This document shows positions 43,394 to 52,922 of a stretch of DNA of 64,000 nt, piece after piece. Source of the DNA: G963667675 sp963667675. Lineage in GTDB: Bacteria; Chloroflexota; Dehalococcoidia; Lucifugimonadales; UBA3495. The first letter of the stretch is position 1, and each line of letters opens with the position of its first letter. The stretch is taken from NCBI GenBank assembly GCA_963667675.1, contig OY763929.1, forward strand, positions 496,001-560,000. Direction: 5' to 3'. The notes below the pieces were generated by a model. It worked only from the letters and a program-made list of their open reading frames with translations, did no database searches and was not told where the DNA came from. The position numbers and the translations under genes are program-made.

Positions 43394-43885
43394 ATGGCGC
43401 AGATAGATTTCCGGGTGGGTACAGGCTTCGACGCCCATGCCTTGGTCCCCGGCCGGCGGCTGGTGCTGGGCGGGGTGCACATACCCCACGACCTTGGCCT
43501 GGCCGGCCACAGCGACGGCGACGTGCTGCTCCACGCCGTCATGGACGCCCTTTTAGGCGCCGCCGGGCTGGGCGACATCGGAGCCCAGTTCCCCCCCGAC
43601 GACGCCAAGTACGAGGGCATTTCAAGCCTGCTGCTGCTGTCCCAGGTCAAGGCTGTTCTGGACGCCGGCGGATGGCGCATATCCAACGTCGATGCTACAA
43701 TGGTGGCCCAAGCGCCCAGGCTGGGCCCCTACGTGGAAGCCATGCGGGAGCAAACGGCTTCCGCCCTTTCCATAGAGGCCAGTCGGGTCGGAATCAAGGC
43801 CACCACTACAGACCACCTGGGATTTACCGGCAGGGAAGAAGGCATCGCCGCCTACGCCGTGGCATCGATAGTAGCGGAGATATGA
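43394..43885 (+). CDS. ispF: 2-C-methyl-D-erythritol 2,4-cyclodiphosphate synthase
   Basis: A 163-residue IspF, fifth pathway enzyme. It has the metal-binding GTGFDAHAL (Asp-x-His) and HSDGDVLLHAVMDALLGAAGLGDIG, with the KATTTDHLGFTGREEGIAAYAV C-terminus. It is adjacent to ispD, as in many bacteria. Its stop overlaps the cysS start by four bases. Confidence 0.97.
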   Translation: MAQIDFRVGTGFDAHALVPGRRLVLGGVHIPHDLGLAGHSDGDVLLHAVMDALLGAAGLGDIGAQFPPDDAKYEGISSLLLLSQVKAVLDAGGWRISNVDATMVAQAPRLGPYVEAMREQTASALSIEASRVGIKATTTDHLGFTGREEGIAAYAVASIVAEI

Positions 43886-45261
43886 AGCTTTACGACACCC
43901 TCTCCGGCGAATCTCAGCCCTTCACCCCCGTCAACCCGCCCGGCGTCAACATGTACGTCTGCGGAGTGACGCCCTACGCCGCCACCCACGTGGGCCACGC
44001 CCTTAGCTACGTCGTTTTCGACGTGCTGCGCCGCTACCTGGAGTTTCGGGGGTATCAAGTACGCCACGTCCAGAACTTCACCGACGTGGACGACAAGCTG
44101 ATTCAGAAGGCCGATGAGCAGAACGTGCCCGTCGACGAACTGGCCGACCGGTACATCGAAGAGTTCTTTCGATCCATGGACGCTTTGAACGTGCAGCGGG
44201 CCCACGTCTATCCCAGGGCCACCAGGGAAATAGGCCCCATCATCGACACCATAGCAATGTTGGTGGACAAGGAATTCGCCTACCCGATAGACGGCGACGT
44301 GTTCTTCCGGGTCACCCGCAGCAAGGGCTACGGCAAGTTGAGCGGCCGCACCTTGGAGGGCATGAAAGCGGGCGCCAGGGTAGAGGTGGACCAGCGCAAA
44401 GAGCATCCCATGGACTTCACCCTGTGGAAGGCGTCCCAGCCCGGCGAGCCGGCCTGGGACAGTCCGTGGGGCCCCGGACGGCCCGGTTGGCACATCGAGT
44501 GCACGTCGATGGCTACCACCTACCTGGGCGAAGGCCTGGACATCCACGGCGGCGGGCAGGACCTGATCTTCCCCCACCATGAGAACGAGATAGCCCAGAG
44601 CGAGGCCGCCTCCGGCCGCGAGCCCTTCTCCCGCTACTGGGTCCACAACGGCCTGCTGCGGCTGGGCGAAGACAAGATGAGCAAGTCCCTGGGCAATCTG
44701 GTGCCGGTGGAAGAAGCCCTGGCGAAATACTCACCCGACGGGCTGCGCCTCTATTTTCTGAGCTCCCACTATCGCAGCCCATTCCAGTTCAGCGACGAAG
44801 GATGCGCCGCCATGGAGCGCAGCGTCCAGAGGCTGGAACAGGCCTTGGGCCGCGACGGTTCCGGTGCAGGGAATGACCTGGATCCGGAGCCGCACCAACA
44901 GCGGTTCCTGGAAGCCATGGACGACGACCTGAACACGCCCCGTGCCCTGGCCGCCCTATTCGACCTGGCCAGGGAAATCAACCGCGCAGGGGACGACGGC
45001 CGTAACATCTGCCAAGCCCAGGACTGCTTGCGACGCCTGGGAGAGGTCCTGGGGATCACTTTCCAAGGCCAAGAATCCGCGGAGCGAGACCTGCTGCCGG
45101 CGGAGCCCTTCGTCCGGTTGCTCCTGGACATCCGGGCCCAGTTGCGGCAGGCCAAGCAGTACGAGCTGGCGGACCGCATCCGGCAGGGACTGGACGACCA
45201 AGGGGTGTCCCTGGAAGATTCCCCCGACGGCACCCATTGGCAGTTCCGCCGCCGGCCCTGA
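43882..45261 (+). CDS. cysS: Cysteinyl-tRNA synthetase
   Basis: A 459-residue class I synthetase. The HIGH motif appears as HVGH (36-39) in YVCGVTPYAATHVGHAL with the zinc-ligand Cys27; GWHIECT and HHENEIAQSEA carry the other zinc ligands; KMSKSLGNL is the KMSKS loop. The C-terminal helical anticodon domain is complete. ATG 43882 overlaps the ispF stop (ATGA), so the two are translationally coupled. Confidence 0.97.
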   Translation: MKLYDTLSGESQPFTPVNPPGVNMYVCGVTPYAATHVGHALSYVVFDVLRRYLEFRGYQVRHVQNFTDVDDKLIQKADEQNVPVDELADRYIEEFFRSMDALNVQRAHVYPRATREIGPIIDTIAMLVDKEFAYPIDGDVFFRVTRSKGYGKLSGRTLEGMKAGARVEVDQRKEHPMDFTLWKASQPGEPAWDSPWGPGRPGWHIECTSMATTYLGEGLDIHGGGQDLIFPHHENEIAQSEAASGREPFSRYWVHNGLLRLGEDKMSKSLGNLVPVEEALAKYSPDGLRLYFLSSHYRSPFQFSDEGCAAMERSVQRLEQALGRDGSGAGNDLDPEPHQQRFLEAMDDDLNTPRALAALFDLAREINRAGDDGRNICQAQDCLRRLGEVLGITFQGQESAERDLLPAEPFVRLLLDIRAQLRQAKQYELADRIRQGLDDQGVSLEDSPDGTHWQFRRRP

Positions 45262-45267
45262 CACACC

Positions 45268-46674
45268 GTGCTGGATAGCTCGACCACCGAGGCCCTGGCT
45301 CGCATCGTCGGGATGCCCAACGTTCTCACCGACCCCTACGAATTGGACCGGTACTCTGCCGACGCCCTCACCCCCTTCCGTGCATTCGGCGCCGAAGCCA
45401 GGTTCGACTGGCTGGCCGATCTGGTGATCCGTCCCGGCAGCGCCGAAGAGGTCTCCCGGATAGTAGTCCTGGCCAACCGGCGCGGGATACCCCTGGTGCC
45501 CTACGGCGGAGGCACCGGCGTCATGGGCGGCGTGCTCCCCGTCTGCGGCGGGATCATCGTAGACGTCCGGCGCATGAATCGAGTGCTGGACGTCAACAGC
45601 GCAGACCTGACCGCACGGGTTGAATCGGGGCTGGTGCTGCAGGACTTGGAGGATGCCCTGGCGGAGCACGACCTCATGCAAGGCCACGACCCCTACAGCG
45701 TTCCCATCGCAACCGTGGGAGGGGCCATATCCACCAACGGCGTTGGCTATCGCGCCGGGGCCTTCGGCCCCATGGGGGACCAGGTCCTGGGCCTGGAAGC
45801 CGTGCTTCCCAACGGCAGCATCATTAGCACCCGCCCGTTGCCCAAGTATTCCTCAGGCCCCGACCTCAACCAGCTATTCGTCGGCAGTGAGGGCGTCTTC
45901 GGCATCATTACCCAGGCCACGATTCGGGTCCATCGCCGCCCCGAATCCCAGGTCTTCGCCGCGGCTTCGTTCGACAGCTTCGCCCACGGATTCAATGCCG
46001 CCGCCGAGCTGCTGGCCCTGGGAGTGCGTCCCACGCTGCTGGACCTGACCGAAGAGGAGTCCGGCATCCGGCTCTTCCTGCTGTTCGAGGGGTACCGTGA
46101 AGGCGTCGCCGCCCAACATCAGCGCTCCGCCCAGGTCTGCGCCCAGTTCGGAGGCCGCGATATCGGGCCCGCACCCACCGAGGCCTACTGGAGAGACCGG
46201 CATCAGTCAGGGTTAACCTACAAGCAGTCGTTCCTGGGGCTGCCCCGCCAGGTCAGATGGGACCGCAGCTGGGGCCGCGGCTTCGATTACCTGCACCTGG
46301 CGCTGCCGATTTCCAGGGTGCTTGAATACCGCCGTCGCTGCGACGAGTTGATGGCCGGCAGCGGCGTCAGGGTGGTGGAGTACGCCATCTGGAGCCGGCC
46401 GGAGTTGTTCTCCATGCTCATGGTCGCCGATCCTGAAACCGGAGACGACTACCGGGACAATCTGGCCAAGGTGGTGGACCAGGTATTGAAGCTGGCCCAG
46501 GACATGGGCGGCGCAATGGAATACTGCCACGGCGTCGGTGTCAAGCTGGACCACCTGCTGGCCCGGGAAATGGGCGCGGGTCATGGCGTGCTCAGGGAAC
46601 TGAAGCGGACCCTGGACCCGGCCAACATCATGAATCCGGGCAAGCTGGGGTTGGGCGGCGTCGGCGGTGCGTAA
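45268..46674 (+). CDS. FAD-linked oxidase (GlcD/D-lactate dehydrogenase type)
   Basis: A 468-residue flavoprotein of the glycolate-oxidase subunit D / D-2-hydroxyacid dehydrogenase type. The FAD-binding PCMH part has PYGGGTGVMGGVLP and GGAISTNGVGYRAGAFG; the C-terminal FAD-oxidase domain has the His-rich end (MEYCHGVGVKLDHLL) with DPANIMNPGKLG. It starts with GTG only six bases after the cysS stop. The next gene is a 2-hydroxyacid dehydrogenase, which suggests turnover of 2-hydroxy/2-oxo acids. Exact substrate unknown. Confidence 0.9.
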   Translation: MLDSSTTEALARIVGMPNVLTDPYELDRYSADALTPFRAFGAEARFDWLADLVIRPGSAEEVSRIVVLANRRGIPLVPYGGGTGVMGGVLPVCGGIIVDVRRMNRVLDVNSADLTARVESGLVLQDLEDALAEHDLMQGHDPYSVPIATVGGAISTNGVGYRAGAFGPMGDQVLGLEAVLPNGSIISTRPLPKYSSGPDLNQLFVGSEGVFGIITQATIRVHRRPESQVFAAASFDSFAHGFNAAAELLALGVRPTLLDLTEEESGIRLFLLFEGYREGVAAQHQRSAQVCAQFGGRDIGPAPTEAYWRDRHQSGLTYKQSFLGLPRQVRWDRSWGRGFDYLHLALPISRVLEYRRRCDELMAGSGVRVVEYAIWSRPELFSMLMVADPETGDDYRDNLAKVVDQVLKLAQDMGGAMEYCHGVGVKLDHLLAREMGAGHGVLRELKRTLDPANIMNPGKLGLGGVGGA

Positions 46675-46721
46675 GTCCGACGGTCAAGGCGCGGCGGAGT
46701 AACGGTGAGAGCAGTCGAACC

Positions 46722-47714
46722 ATGAACAGTCCTCGGGTGTTCGTAACCCGGCAGATTTTCCCGGAAGCGCTGGACCTGCTTGGCCAGGCCGCCCAAGTGG
46801 AGGTCTGGCCTCACTATGAGCCTCTTACCCCGCAAGAGCTTGCCGACAAGGTAACCCACGTGGAAGGCCTGGTTACCAACATCATGGACCGGGTGGACGC
46901 CGACCTGCTCGACCGCGCTCCCAAGCTCCGGGTCATCAGCCAGATAGCCGTGGGACTGGACAACATCGACGTGGCTGCCGCCTCCCGCCGTGGGGTTCTC
47001 GTGGGCCACACTCCTGGGGTGCTGGCCAAAGCCACCGCCGACCTTGGATTCGCCATCCTGATGTCCGCCGCCCGGCGGGTCAGTGAGAGTGAACGGTGGG
47101 TGCGTTCAGGGAGATGGGAGATCGCATTCCACCCCATGTACTGGCTGGGGACCGACGTTCACGGGGCCACCCTGGGAATCCTGGGCCTGGGCCAGACCGG
47201 GCTGGAAATGGCCAAGCGCGCTTCTGGCTTCGACATGAAAGTCCTCTACCATTCCCGCACCCGCAAACCGGACTTGGAACAACGCTACGGCCTGGAATAC
47301 GCCGACTTAGACGCACTGCTGGCCGCTGCCGACTTCGTGTCGGTGCACCTCTCGCTGACCCCGGAGACCCGCCACTTCATCGGGGAACGTGAATTAAAGG
47401 CCATGAAACCCACGGCCATCCTCGTCAACCTGGCCAGGGGTCCCGTGGTGGACTCCCAGGCCCTCTACACCGCCCTCAAAGAAAAGTGGATACAAGCGGC
47501 CGCGTTGGACGTGACCGACCCGGAACCGATCTCCCCCGACGACCCGCTGCTGACCTTGGACAACCTGGTCATCACCCCGCACATAGGCAGCGCCTCGGTC
47601 GCTTCCAGGAAGGAGATGTGCATGCTGGCGGCCCGCAACCTGCTGGCGGGGCTTACCGGCCACCCCATGGAGCATTGCGCCAACCCGGAGCTATACCAGT
47701 CCCAGGGCCTGTGA
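46722..47714 (+). CDS. D-isomer-specific 2-hydroxyacid dehydrogenase
   Basis: A 330-residue NAD(P)-dependent dehydrogenase that probably reduces glyoxylate or hydroxypyruvate. It has the Rossmann motif LGILGLGQTGLEMAKR, the substrate-binding region ISQIAVGLDNID, catalytic Arg in LVNLARGPVVD, Glu in DVTDPEPI, and His in ITPHIGSAS. It follows the FAD-linked oxidase by 47 bases. It is convergent with hsdR. Confidence 0.92.
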   Translation: MNSPRVFVTRQIFPEALDLLGQAAQVEVWPHYEPLTPQELADKVTHVEGLVTNIMDRVDADLLDRAPKLRVISQIAVGLDNIDVAAASRRGVLVGHTPGVLAKATADLGFAILMSAARRVSESERWVRSGRWEIAFHPMYWLGTDVHGATLGILGLGQTGLEMAKRASGFDMKVLYHSRTRKPDLEQRYGLEYADLDALLAAADFVSVHLSLTPETRHFIGERELKAMKPTAILVNLARGPVVDSQALYTALKEKWIQAAALDVTDPEPISPDDPLLTLDNLVITPHIGSASVASRKEMCMLAARNLLAGLTGHPMEHCANPELYQSQGL

Positions 47715-47790
47715 CCTGCTCGATAAATTACGAAGCAAGCGCAAGCGCCTGGAGATGGCCTGAAACGGCGGAGATATCGGGGACTGGACT

Positions 47791-47807
47791 ATACCAATAT
47801 TAGGTAT
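47791..47807. other. A/T-rich near-palindrome in the convergent spacer
   Basis: ATACC-AATATTA-GGTAT between the dehydrogenase and hsdR stops, in a region with lower G/C content. It is a possible protein-binding site or a weak transcription barrier at the boundary of the restriction island. Confidence 0.35.
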
Positions 47808-47842
47808 GATCGTGCAGGTTAATGGCCAAATCTCCCCATCGC

Positions 47843-50800
47843 TCAGTCCACCTTGCTGCCGGGCTTGCTGGCCGCCCCTGCTGCTCCCAAGTAAGTTGCG
47901 GCGAAGATCATCTCGGAGAGCCACCGCCGGAACGACTCGTTGTCGCTGAACTGCTTAAACAACTCCGTGTGGTCGGCTACCATTTCGACCATGGCCTTTT
48001 GCAAGGCTCTGTCGTGTTCGATGCGGGCGTTTTGCTTGTCTGAGTTGGCGATGGCGTTCTTGTACGCCTTATCCTCCGCAACCTTGGCGGGCAACTCTTC
48101 CGTAATCACCTTCTCTATCTTGTCCTGGTCTTTCCAATCGATGTTGCCGAATCGGTTGTTGAAGTCCCGGATTATGGTGGAGAGCTGGTCCATCTCCGGC
48201 TCCGGCTTCTGCCCTCCGCCCGCGGTGGGCACAGGGTCAATCTCCGCGTCCTCGTCCGGAAGCTGGATTTCCTGCATGGCCTGCTTTTCCACCCGGTAGC
48301 TGTCCATGTCGATGGCTTCGAGGATGCCCTTTGACAGGTCGTCCTCTTGAGGCGCAGGCAGCTTGGGAACGAGGAACGTCAGTAAAATCGAAAGCTTCTC
48401 CCACTCGGCCTGGGCGTAGGGAAGGATGGCAGACAGGAACCCGTAGGCCCGGAGGAACGCCTTGGCCTTGCCCTTGAAGTCCACCTGGCCGTCCTCGTCC
48501 AGTTCCTCCCGGTAGACCGAGACGCAGGCGTCCAGGATGGGGTCCAGCTTGTCCCGGTCTGCTCCCGACAGGTACCGTTCGACCAATTCGTCCACTTGGG
48601 CCGCGCTGTAGACCTGGCGCCCGTCCAGGGCCGCCTTGAGGTCGTGCAACTTGTTGGGGTCGGTCTCCTCCGCCAGGATGGTGGTCCGGTAGTACGGGGC
48701 AAAGGCGCTCTGAATCGCGTCGGCGTCGTTGTAGAAGTCTAGCACGCAAGTGTCGTGCTTCTTCAAAAGATGATGCGCCCTGTTGAGACGGGACAGGGTC
48801 TGCACCGCCTTCACGCCCGACAACGGCTTGTCCACGTACATGGTGTGCAGCAACGGCTCGTCGTAGCCGGTCTGGAACTTGTCGGCGCAGACCAGGAAGC
48901 GGTACGGGTCTTCCTGGATCTTGTCGGCAATCAGGTTGGACGGGAAGCCGTTGAGGGACGCCTCGGAGACCTTCGCCCCGCCGTATTCGTGCTCCCCGGA
49001 GAAGGCGACGATGGCCTTGTAGGGACTCTTGCGCTGGACCAGGTAGCCGCTGATGGCGTGGAAGTAGGCGACGGCCCGCTGGATGCTGCTGGTTACCACC
49101 ATCGCCCGCGCCTGACCGCCCACCTTCCGCTGGTCCAACACCTGCTCGTGGAAGTTGTCCACCATGATCTCCGCCTTCAGGCCGATGGCGTGTTCGTGGT
49201 CCTCCACGTAGCGGCGCAGCTTCTTCCTGGCCCGCTTGGTGTCGAACTCCGGGTCCCCCGCCACCGTCTTGACCAGCCGGTAGTAGCTGTCCACCGGCGT
49301 GTAATGCTCCAACACGTCGATGATGAACCCTTCCTGGATGGCCTGCTTCATGGTGTAGGAGTGAAAGGGAACGTGCCTGGTGTTGTCCCCTTCGGGAACG
49401 AGGTCTCCGAATAGCTCCAGGGTCTTGTTCTTGGGCGTGGCGGTGAAGGCAAAGTAGCTGGCGTTGGTCAGTAGCTTCTTGCTCTCGATGATCTTGTTGA
49501 TCTTGTCCTCGGTGGTCTCGTCCTCTTCTTCGGAGCCAGTTTTTCCCAGGGCCTTGGACATCGACGCCGACGTGCGGCCGCCCTGGCTGGAATGGGCTTC
49601 GTCGATGATGATGGCGAACTTGCGGTCTTGGTGCTCATCGCCCATGGCGTCCAGTATGAAGGGGAACTTCTGGACGGTGGTGATGACGATGCGCTTGCCC
49701 TCTTGCAGCAACTTTCCCAGGTGGGCGGAAGTCTCCGCGTGGCCCACTATTGACCCGACCTGGGAGAACTGCCTGATGGTGTCACGTATCTGCCGGTCCA
49801 GCACTTTCCGGTCGGTGACGACCACCACGGTATCGAAGACGGCGGCATTGTCCCGCTCCAGCCCGGTCAACTGGTGGGCCAGCCACGCTATGGAGTTGGA
49901 CTTTCCGCTTCCCGCCGAGTGCTGAATCAGGTACCGGTGGCCGGCTCCCTTGCCGGATGCCTCTGCCAGCAGCCTGCGCACCACGTCCAACTGATGGTAG
50001 CGGGGCCACACTTGCTCCCGTCTCTTGCGGCCCGTCTTGTCGTCCTTCTTCTCAAGAAGCTGGGCGTAATTCTCGATGATGTCGGTGAGGCCCTTGCGGG
50101 TTAGGACCTCTTTCCACAGGTAGTCGGTCTTGAGGCCGTTGGAGTTGTCGGGATTGCCCTTGCCATCGTCCCGGCCCTTGTTGAAGGGCAGGAACCACGA
50201 GGCCTTGCCCCTGAGATGGGTGCAGAATTGCACTTCGTGGTCGTCCACGGCAAAGTGGGCCAGGCAGCGGCCAAGCTCGAAGAGCCTTTCCCTGGGATTG
50301 CGGTCCTTCTTGTACTGCTCCACGGCATCGTTCACCGTCTGCTTGGTCAGGCTGTTCTTAAGCTCCAAGGTGGCGACGGGCAGGCCGTTGACGAACAAGC
50401 CCAGGTCCAGGGCAAGCTGGGCGTTGTCGTTGCTGTAGCGTAGCTGCCGGGTCACGCTGAACCGGTTCTGTTCGTACAGGGCTGCCGCCTGCGGGTTCCC
50501 CGGCGACGGCGAGCCATACATCAGGTCTATCTGGTGCGGGCCGTGTTTGACGCCCTTGCGCAGCACGTCGACGGTCCCGCGCTTGGAAATCTCCCCCTGC
50601 AGCCGGGCCAGGAACCTGCGCCGGGTCGGGCTGTCCTGCCCCAGGTCCAGCGAGTCCGCGGCGTCGGGCTGGGTCTCCCGGAGAAAAGCGGAAAGCTGGA
50701 CTAGGTCCACGCAGTACTCCCGGTCGTAGTCCTGGGGGTCGCCGCCAATCCAGCCGGCGCCGTAGGTTGCCGGACGCTGGCGCGCCATGCGGACCTGGGC

Positions 50801-50878
50801 CGAGTCGCTGGGCCCGCCGCTGGTCAACGCCTGGCAAATCAGGGCCTCCAAACCCTTCTCGGTGGTGTCGGTGGTCAC
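47843..50878 (-). CDS. hsdR: Type I restriction enzyme, R (motor and nuclease) subunit
   Basis: A 1011-residue HsdR. The N-terminal nuclease has the PD-(D/E)XK site in LALDLGLFVNGLPVATLELKN. The helicase follows, with Walker A HSAGSGKSNS (about 320), DEAH box IIDEAHSSQGG (about 424), FAFTATPKNKT and the RecA2 motifs, then a C-terminal coupling domain. GTG 50878 with GAGG upstream is chosen over the upstream in-frame ATG, because the extra residues overlap the toxin gene and look random. It begins one base after the DUF5615 stop, and is the last gene of the operon. Confidence 0.95.
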   Translation of the reverse strand: MTTDTTEKGLEALICQALTSGGPSDSAQVRMARQRPATYGAGWIGGDPQDYDREYCVDLVQLSAFLRETQPDAADSLDLGQDSPTRRRFLARLQGEISKRGTVDVLRKGVKHGPHQIDLMYGSPSPGNPQAAALYEQNRFSVTRQLRYSNDNAQLALDLGLFVNGLPVATLELKNSLTKQTVNDAVEQYKKDRNPRERLFELGRCLAHFAVDDHEVQFCTHLRGKASWFLPFNKGRDDGKGNPDNSNGLKTDYLWKEVLTRKGLTDIIENYAQLLEKKDDKTGRKRREQVWPRYHQLDVVRRLLAEASGKGAGHRYLIQHSAGSGKSNSIAWLAHQLTGLERDNAAVFDTVVVVTDRKVLDRQIRDTIRQFSQVGSIVGHAETSAHLGKLLQEGKRIVITTVQKFPFILDAMGDEHQDRKFAIIIDEAHSSQGGRTSASMSKALGKTGSEEEDETTEDKINKIIESKKLLTNASYFAFTATPKNKTLELFGDLVPEGDNTRHVPFHSYTMKQAIQEGFIIDVLEHYTPVDSYYRLVKTVAGDPEFDTKRARKKLRRYVEDHEHAIGLKAEIMVDNFHEQVLDQRKVGGQARAMVVTSSIQRAVAYFHAISGYLVQRKSPYKAIVAFSGEHEYGGAKVSEASLNGFPSNLIADKIQEDPYRFLVCADKFQTGYDEPLLHTMYVDKPLSGVKAVQTLSRLNRAHHLLKKHDTCVLDFYNDADAIQSAFAPYYRTTILAEETDPNKLHDLKAALDGRQVYSAAQVDELVERYLSGADRDKLDPILDACVSVYREELDEDGQVDFKGKAKAFLRAYGFLSAILPYAQAEWEKLSILLTFLVPKLPAPQEDDLSKGILEAIDMDSYRVEKQAMQEIQLPDEDAEIDPVPTAGGGQKPEPEMDQLSTIIRDFNNRFGNIDWKDQDKIEKVITEELPAKVAEDKAYKNAIANSDKQNARIEHDRALQKAMVEMVADHTELFKQFSDNESFRRWLSEMIFAATYLGAAGAASKPGSKVD

Positions 50879-50879
50879 G

Positions 50880-51215
50880 CTACGTCTCGCCTCTCGTCGG
50901 TATGGGGACTTCCCGCACCTCTCCCAGCTCAAGCCCTTCAAGGGCGGAGCGGATGCGTTCCGTTTGCCGCGATATGCGATTCCAATCGGCATTCATCAGC
51001 GCCACTACTGCTATTCGTCTATTCGACATGTTCTGTTGGGATCGGAGGTTCTGGTCGGTAGTCAGCAGGACATCGAAACCAGCCTCTTCAGCCATGTCCA
51101 ACAACTCTCCGTTCGACAGGACGTCCCAGCCGCGCTCCCTGGCCTCTTCGACTTCGTGGTTGAAGAGGCGAGATCGCAGCTGTCTGGGCGTGCCGTTATC
51201 GAACAGTATGCGCAT
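50880..51215 (-). CDS. DUF5615 PIN-like toxin
   Basis: A 111-residue small protein starting MRILFDNGTPRQL, with the PIN-like Asp near the N-terminus and the typical LLTTDQNLRSQQN segment. DUF5615 proteins pair with DUF433 antitoxins in predicted type II systems, with an RNase role. ATG 51215 overlaps the DUF433 end by 20 bases; an ATG seven codons upstream is an alternative. It sits between hsdS and hsdR. Confidence 0.85.
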   Translation of the reverse strand: MRILFDNGTPRQLRSRLFNHEVEEARERGWDVLSNGELLDMAEEAGFDVLLTTDQNLRSQQNMSNRRIAVVALMNADWNRISRQTERIRSALEGLELGEVREVPIPTRGET

Positions 51216-51444
51216 CAACGACCACAAGATCGGCACGGAGTTCCCGTGCCGCGAACTCCAGGACCTCTCTCACCTCCGATTCCGCTACTCCCCCAAACCA
51301 GTCGATGAAGTCGTAGACGGTCGCTCCCCCCGCCAGATTATCGAAAAGGACGTACAGGGGCAGACGGGTGTTCTTGAACACCCAGGCTCCGCTCACCTTG
51401 CCGGGGATCTGCTCAACCGCCGGACATTTGCTCCAGTCGATCAT
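51196..51444 (-). CDS. DUF433 antitoxin
   Basis: An 82-residue protein of the DUF433 (VapB-like, HTH) family: GKVSGAWVFKNTRLPLYVLF and DFIDWFGGVAESEVREVLEFA are characteristic. Its ATG overlaps the hsdS stop by four bases, and its end overlaps the toxin start, so all are translationally coupled. It probably neutralises the DUF5615 toxin. Confidence 0.88.
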   Translation of the reverse strand: MIDWSKCPAVEQIPGKVSGAWVFKNTRLPLYVLFDNLAGGATVYDFIDWFGGVAESEVREVLEFAARELRADLVVVDAHTVR

Positions 51445-52880
51445 AGTCTCACCTCGCTTTCGATGGCGGTCTCCCCTTCCGTGGGCGTGGCCTCGCCGAA
51501 GATGCCGCCGTCCGTATAGTCCAGTATAACGCCGTTGCCGTCCATCGGCTCCGCCTCTACCTCCTCCGGTAGTTGGGCCGCCGCCTCCCGCACGTCCAGC
51601 TTGCCCGTCACCACGTCGGCGATGAGCCGGGTGCGGTACTCGTTCACAAGCTCGATTTGGCGGCGGGTGCGGGTGATGGCTTTGTCAATCGGCGTTGCCT
51701 TGTCTTCAATGTGTTGCAAAATCGATCGGCGTTCTTCTCTCGGAGGGAGCGGAACCTTCATGTCGTATAGGATTCCCAGCGTTAGTTGATTTATCGTAGA
51801 TGTGAAAAACGCAGCGGATTGGTACTCGAAAAACTTTGAGTTGAATACTTGGTGCAGATAGTCGTTATTTGGGCCTCTGAACACGGTCATGAAAGCACCA
51901 AATGTTGTGCCCGCCGAATCTGAGTCGATACGGGCGTTTTTCCCGATTAATGCCCTGCTTCCGCTCCGAGAGCAGATGAGGATGTCTCCTTCACGGGTGA
52001 TCAACTTGGACGGTATGGAGCTACTGACATAGACATTATCACCATAGACCAACTGGCCATTCAAGATGTTCGAAGCGCGCAGAACTAATGCACCGTCTCC
52101 CTCGTCCACCAGGTCTTGAGGATCATAGGTCAGCCCTATCAACGCATCACCTAGATTTCGGAGACGTGTAACCTCCCAATGCGCCGGCACATCGCCGAGC
52201 CAATCGACGCCGGAGGGCTTGAGGCGGACGTTGGGGTCCAGGCCGCGGGTGACGGCCTGGTTGACGACGGCCTGCTTCTCCTCCTCCAACAGGGCGATGA
52301 GTTTGCGCTTGGCAGCGACGTAGCGGCGGATGCGCCGGTCCACGTGGTCCAGGTAGCGGACGATGGCGCGCTGCTCGGGGAGGGATGGGAGGGGGATAGT
52401 CATATCTCCAATGAACTGCCAATCCGCGCGAGGCATCTTTGCTCCAAAAGTTGAGGTGTCTATCGCATCAATGGTTGGCTTGGACCTTAGAAACTGTTCC
52501 AAGTAACTTGCCAACACGGTGCCACTGTAAGGCCTAAGGACCAAGAACTCTCCGACACACACGCCACCTCGTTTTGGACAAGTCACCTTTGCCAAGTATG
52601 GGCGCAGTTTACCGAAGAGCACATCACCAACCATAAAGCGCTTTACTTGGCTGTCAAACGTGATGTCCTCGCCCGCAGGTTGGTACCTACCTGTCCAACC
52701 TTCAACGTTCTCAAGCGCGAGGTATATATGATCGTCGTCTTTGCTTCTTGCAAGGTCGACGACATTCGCAGCATGCCCCTTTAGTCTGGCAAGTCCCCAA
52801 TGGACCGGCATGTCGCCGAGCCAGGGGACACCGGAGGGTTTGTAGGCGGGGTAGGGACAGGGGATACGTCCTATGTCCAT
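51441..52880 (-). CDS. hsdS: Type I restriction enzyme, S (specificity) subunit
   Basis: A 479-residue HsdS with two target-recognition domains. Each repeat opens with a matching phrase: YKPSGVPWLGDMPVHWGLARL near residue 13 and LKPSGVDWLGDVPAHWEVTRL near residue 218. Central and C-terminal helical spacers (SLPEQRAIVRYLDHVDRRIR; REERRSILQHIEDKATPIDK) hold the two HsdM copies. The recognition sequence cannot be predicted. It is 42 bases after the HEPN-like gene, and has a GGGAGA ribosome site. Confidence 0.93.
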   Translation of the reverse strand: MDIGRIPCPYPAYKPSGVPWLGDMPVHWGLARLKGHAANVVDLARSKDDDHIYLALENVEGWTGRYQPAGEDITFDSQVKRFMVGDVLFGKLRPYLAKVTCPKRGGVCVGEFLVLRPYSGTVLASYLEQFLRSKPTIDAIDTSTFGAKMPRADWQFIGDMTIPLPSLPEQRAIVRYLDHVDRRIRRYVAAKRKLIALLEEEKQAVVNQAVTRGLDPNVRLKPSGVDWLGDVPAHWEVTRLRNLGDALIGLTYDPQDLVDEGDGALVLRASNILNGQLVYGDNVYVSSSIPSKLITREGDILICSRSGSRALIGKNARIDSDSAGTTFGAFMTVFRGPNNDYLHQVFNSKFFEYQSAAFFTSTINQLTLGILYDMKVPLPPREERRSILQHIEDKATPIDKAITRTRRQIELVNEYRTRLIADVVTGKLDVREAAAQLPEEVEAEPMDGNGVILDYTDGGIFGEATPTEGETAIESEVRL

Positions 52881-52922
52881 TCTTTCTCCCTGTCGCTGTT
52901 GATGGACTGTAAATTTACTGGC

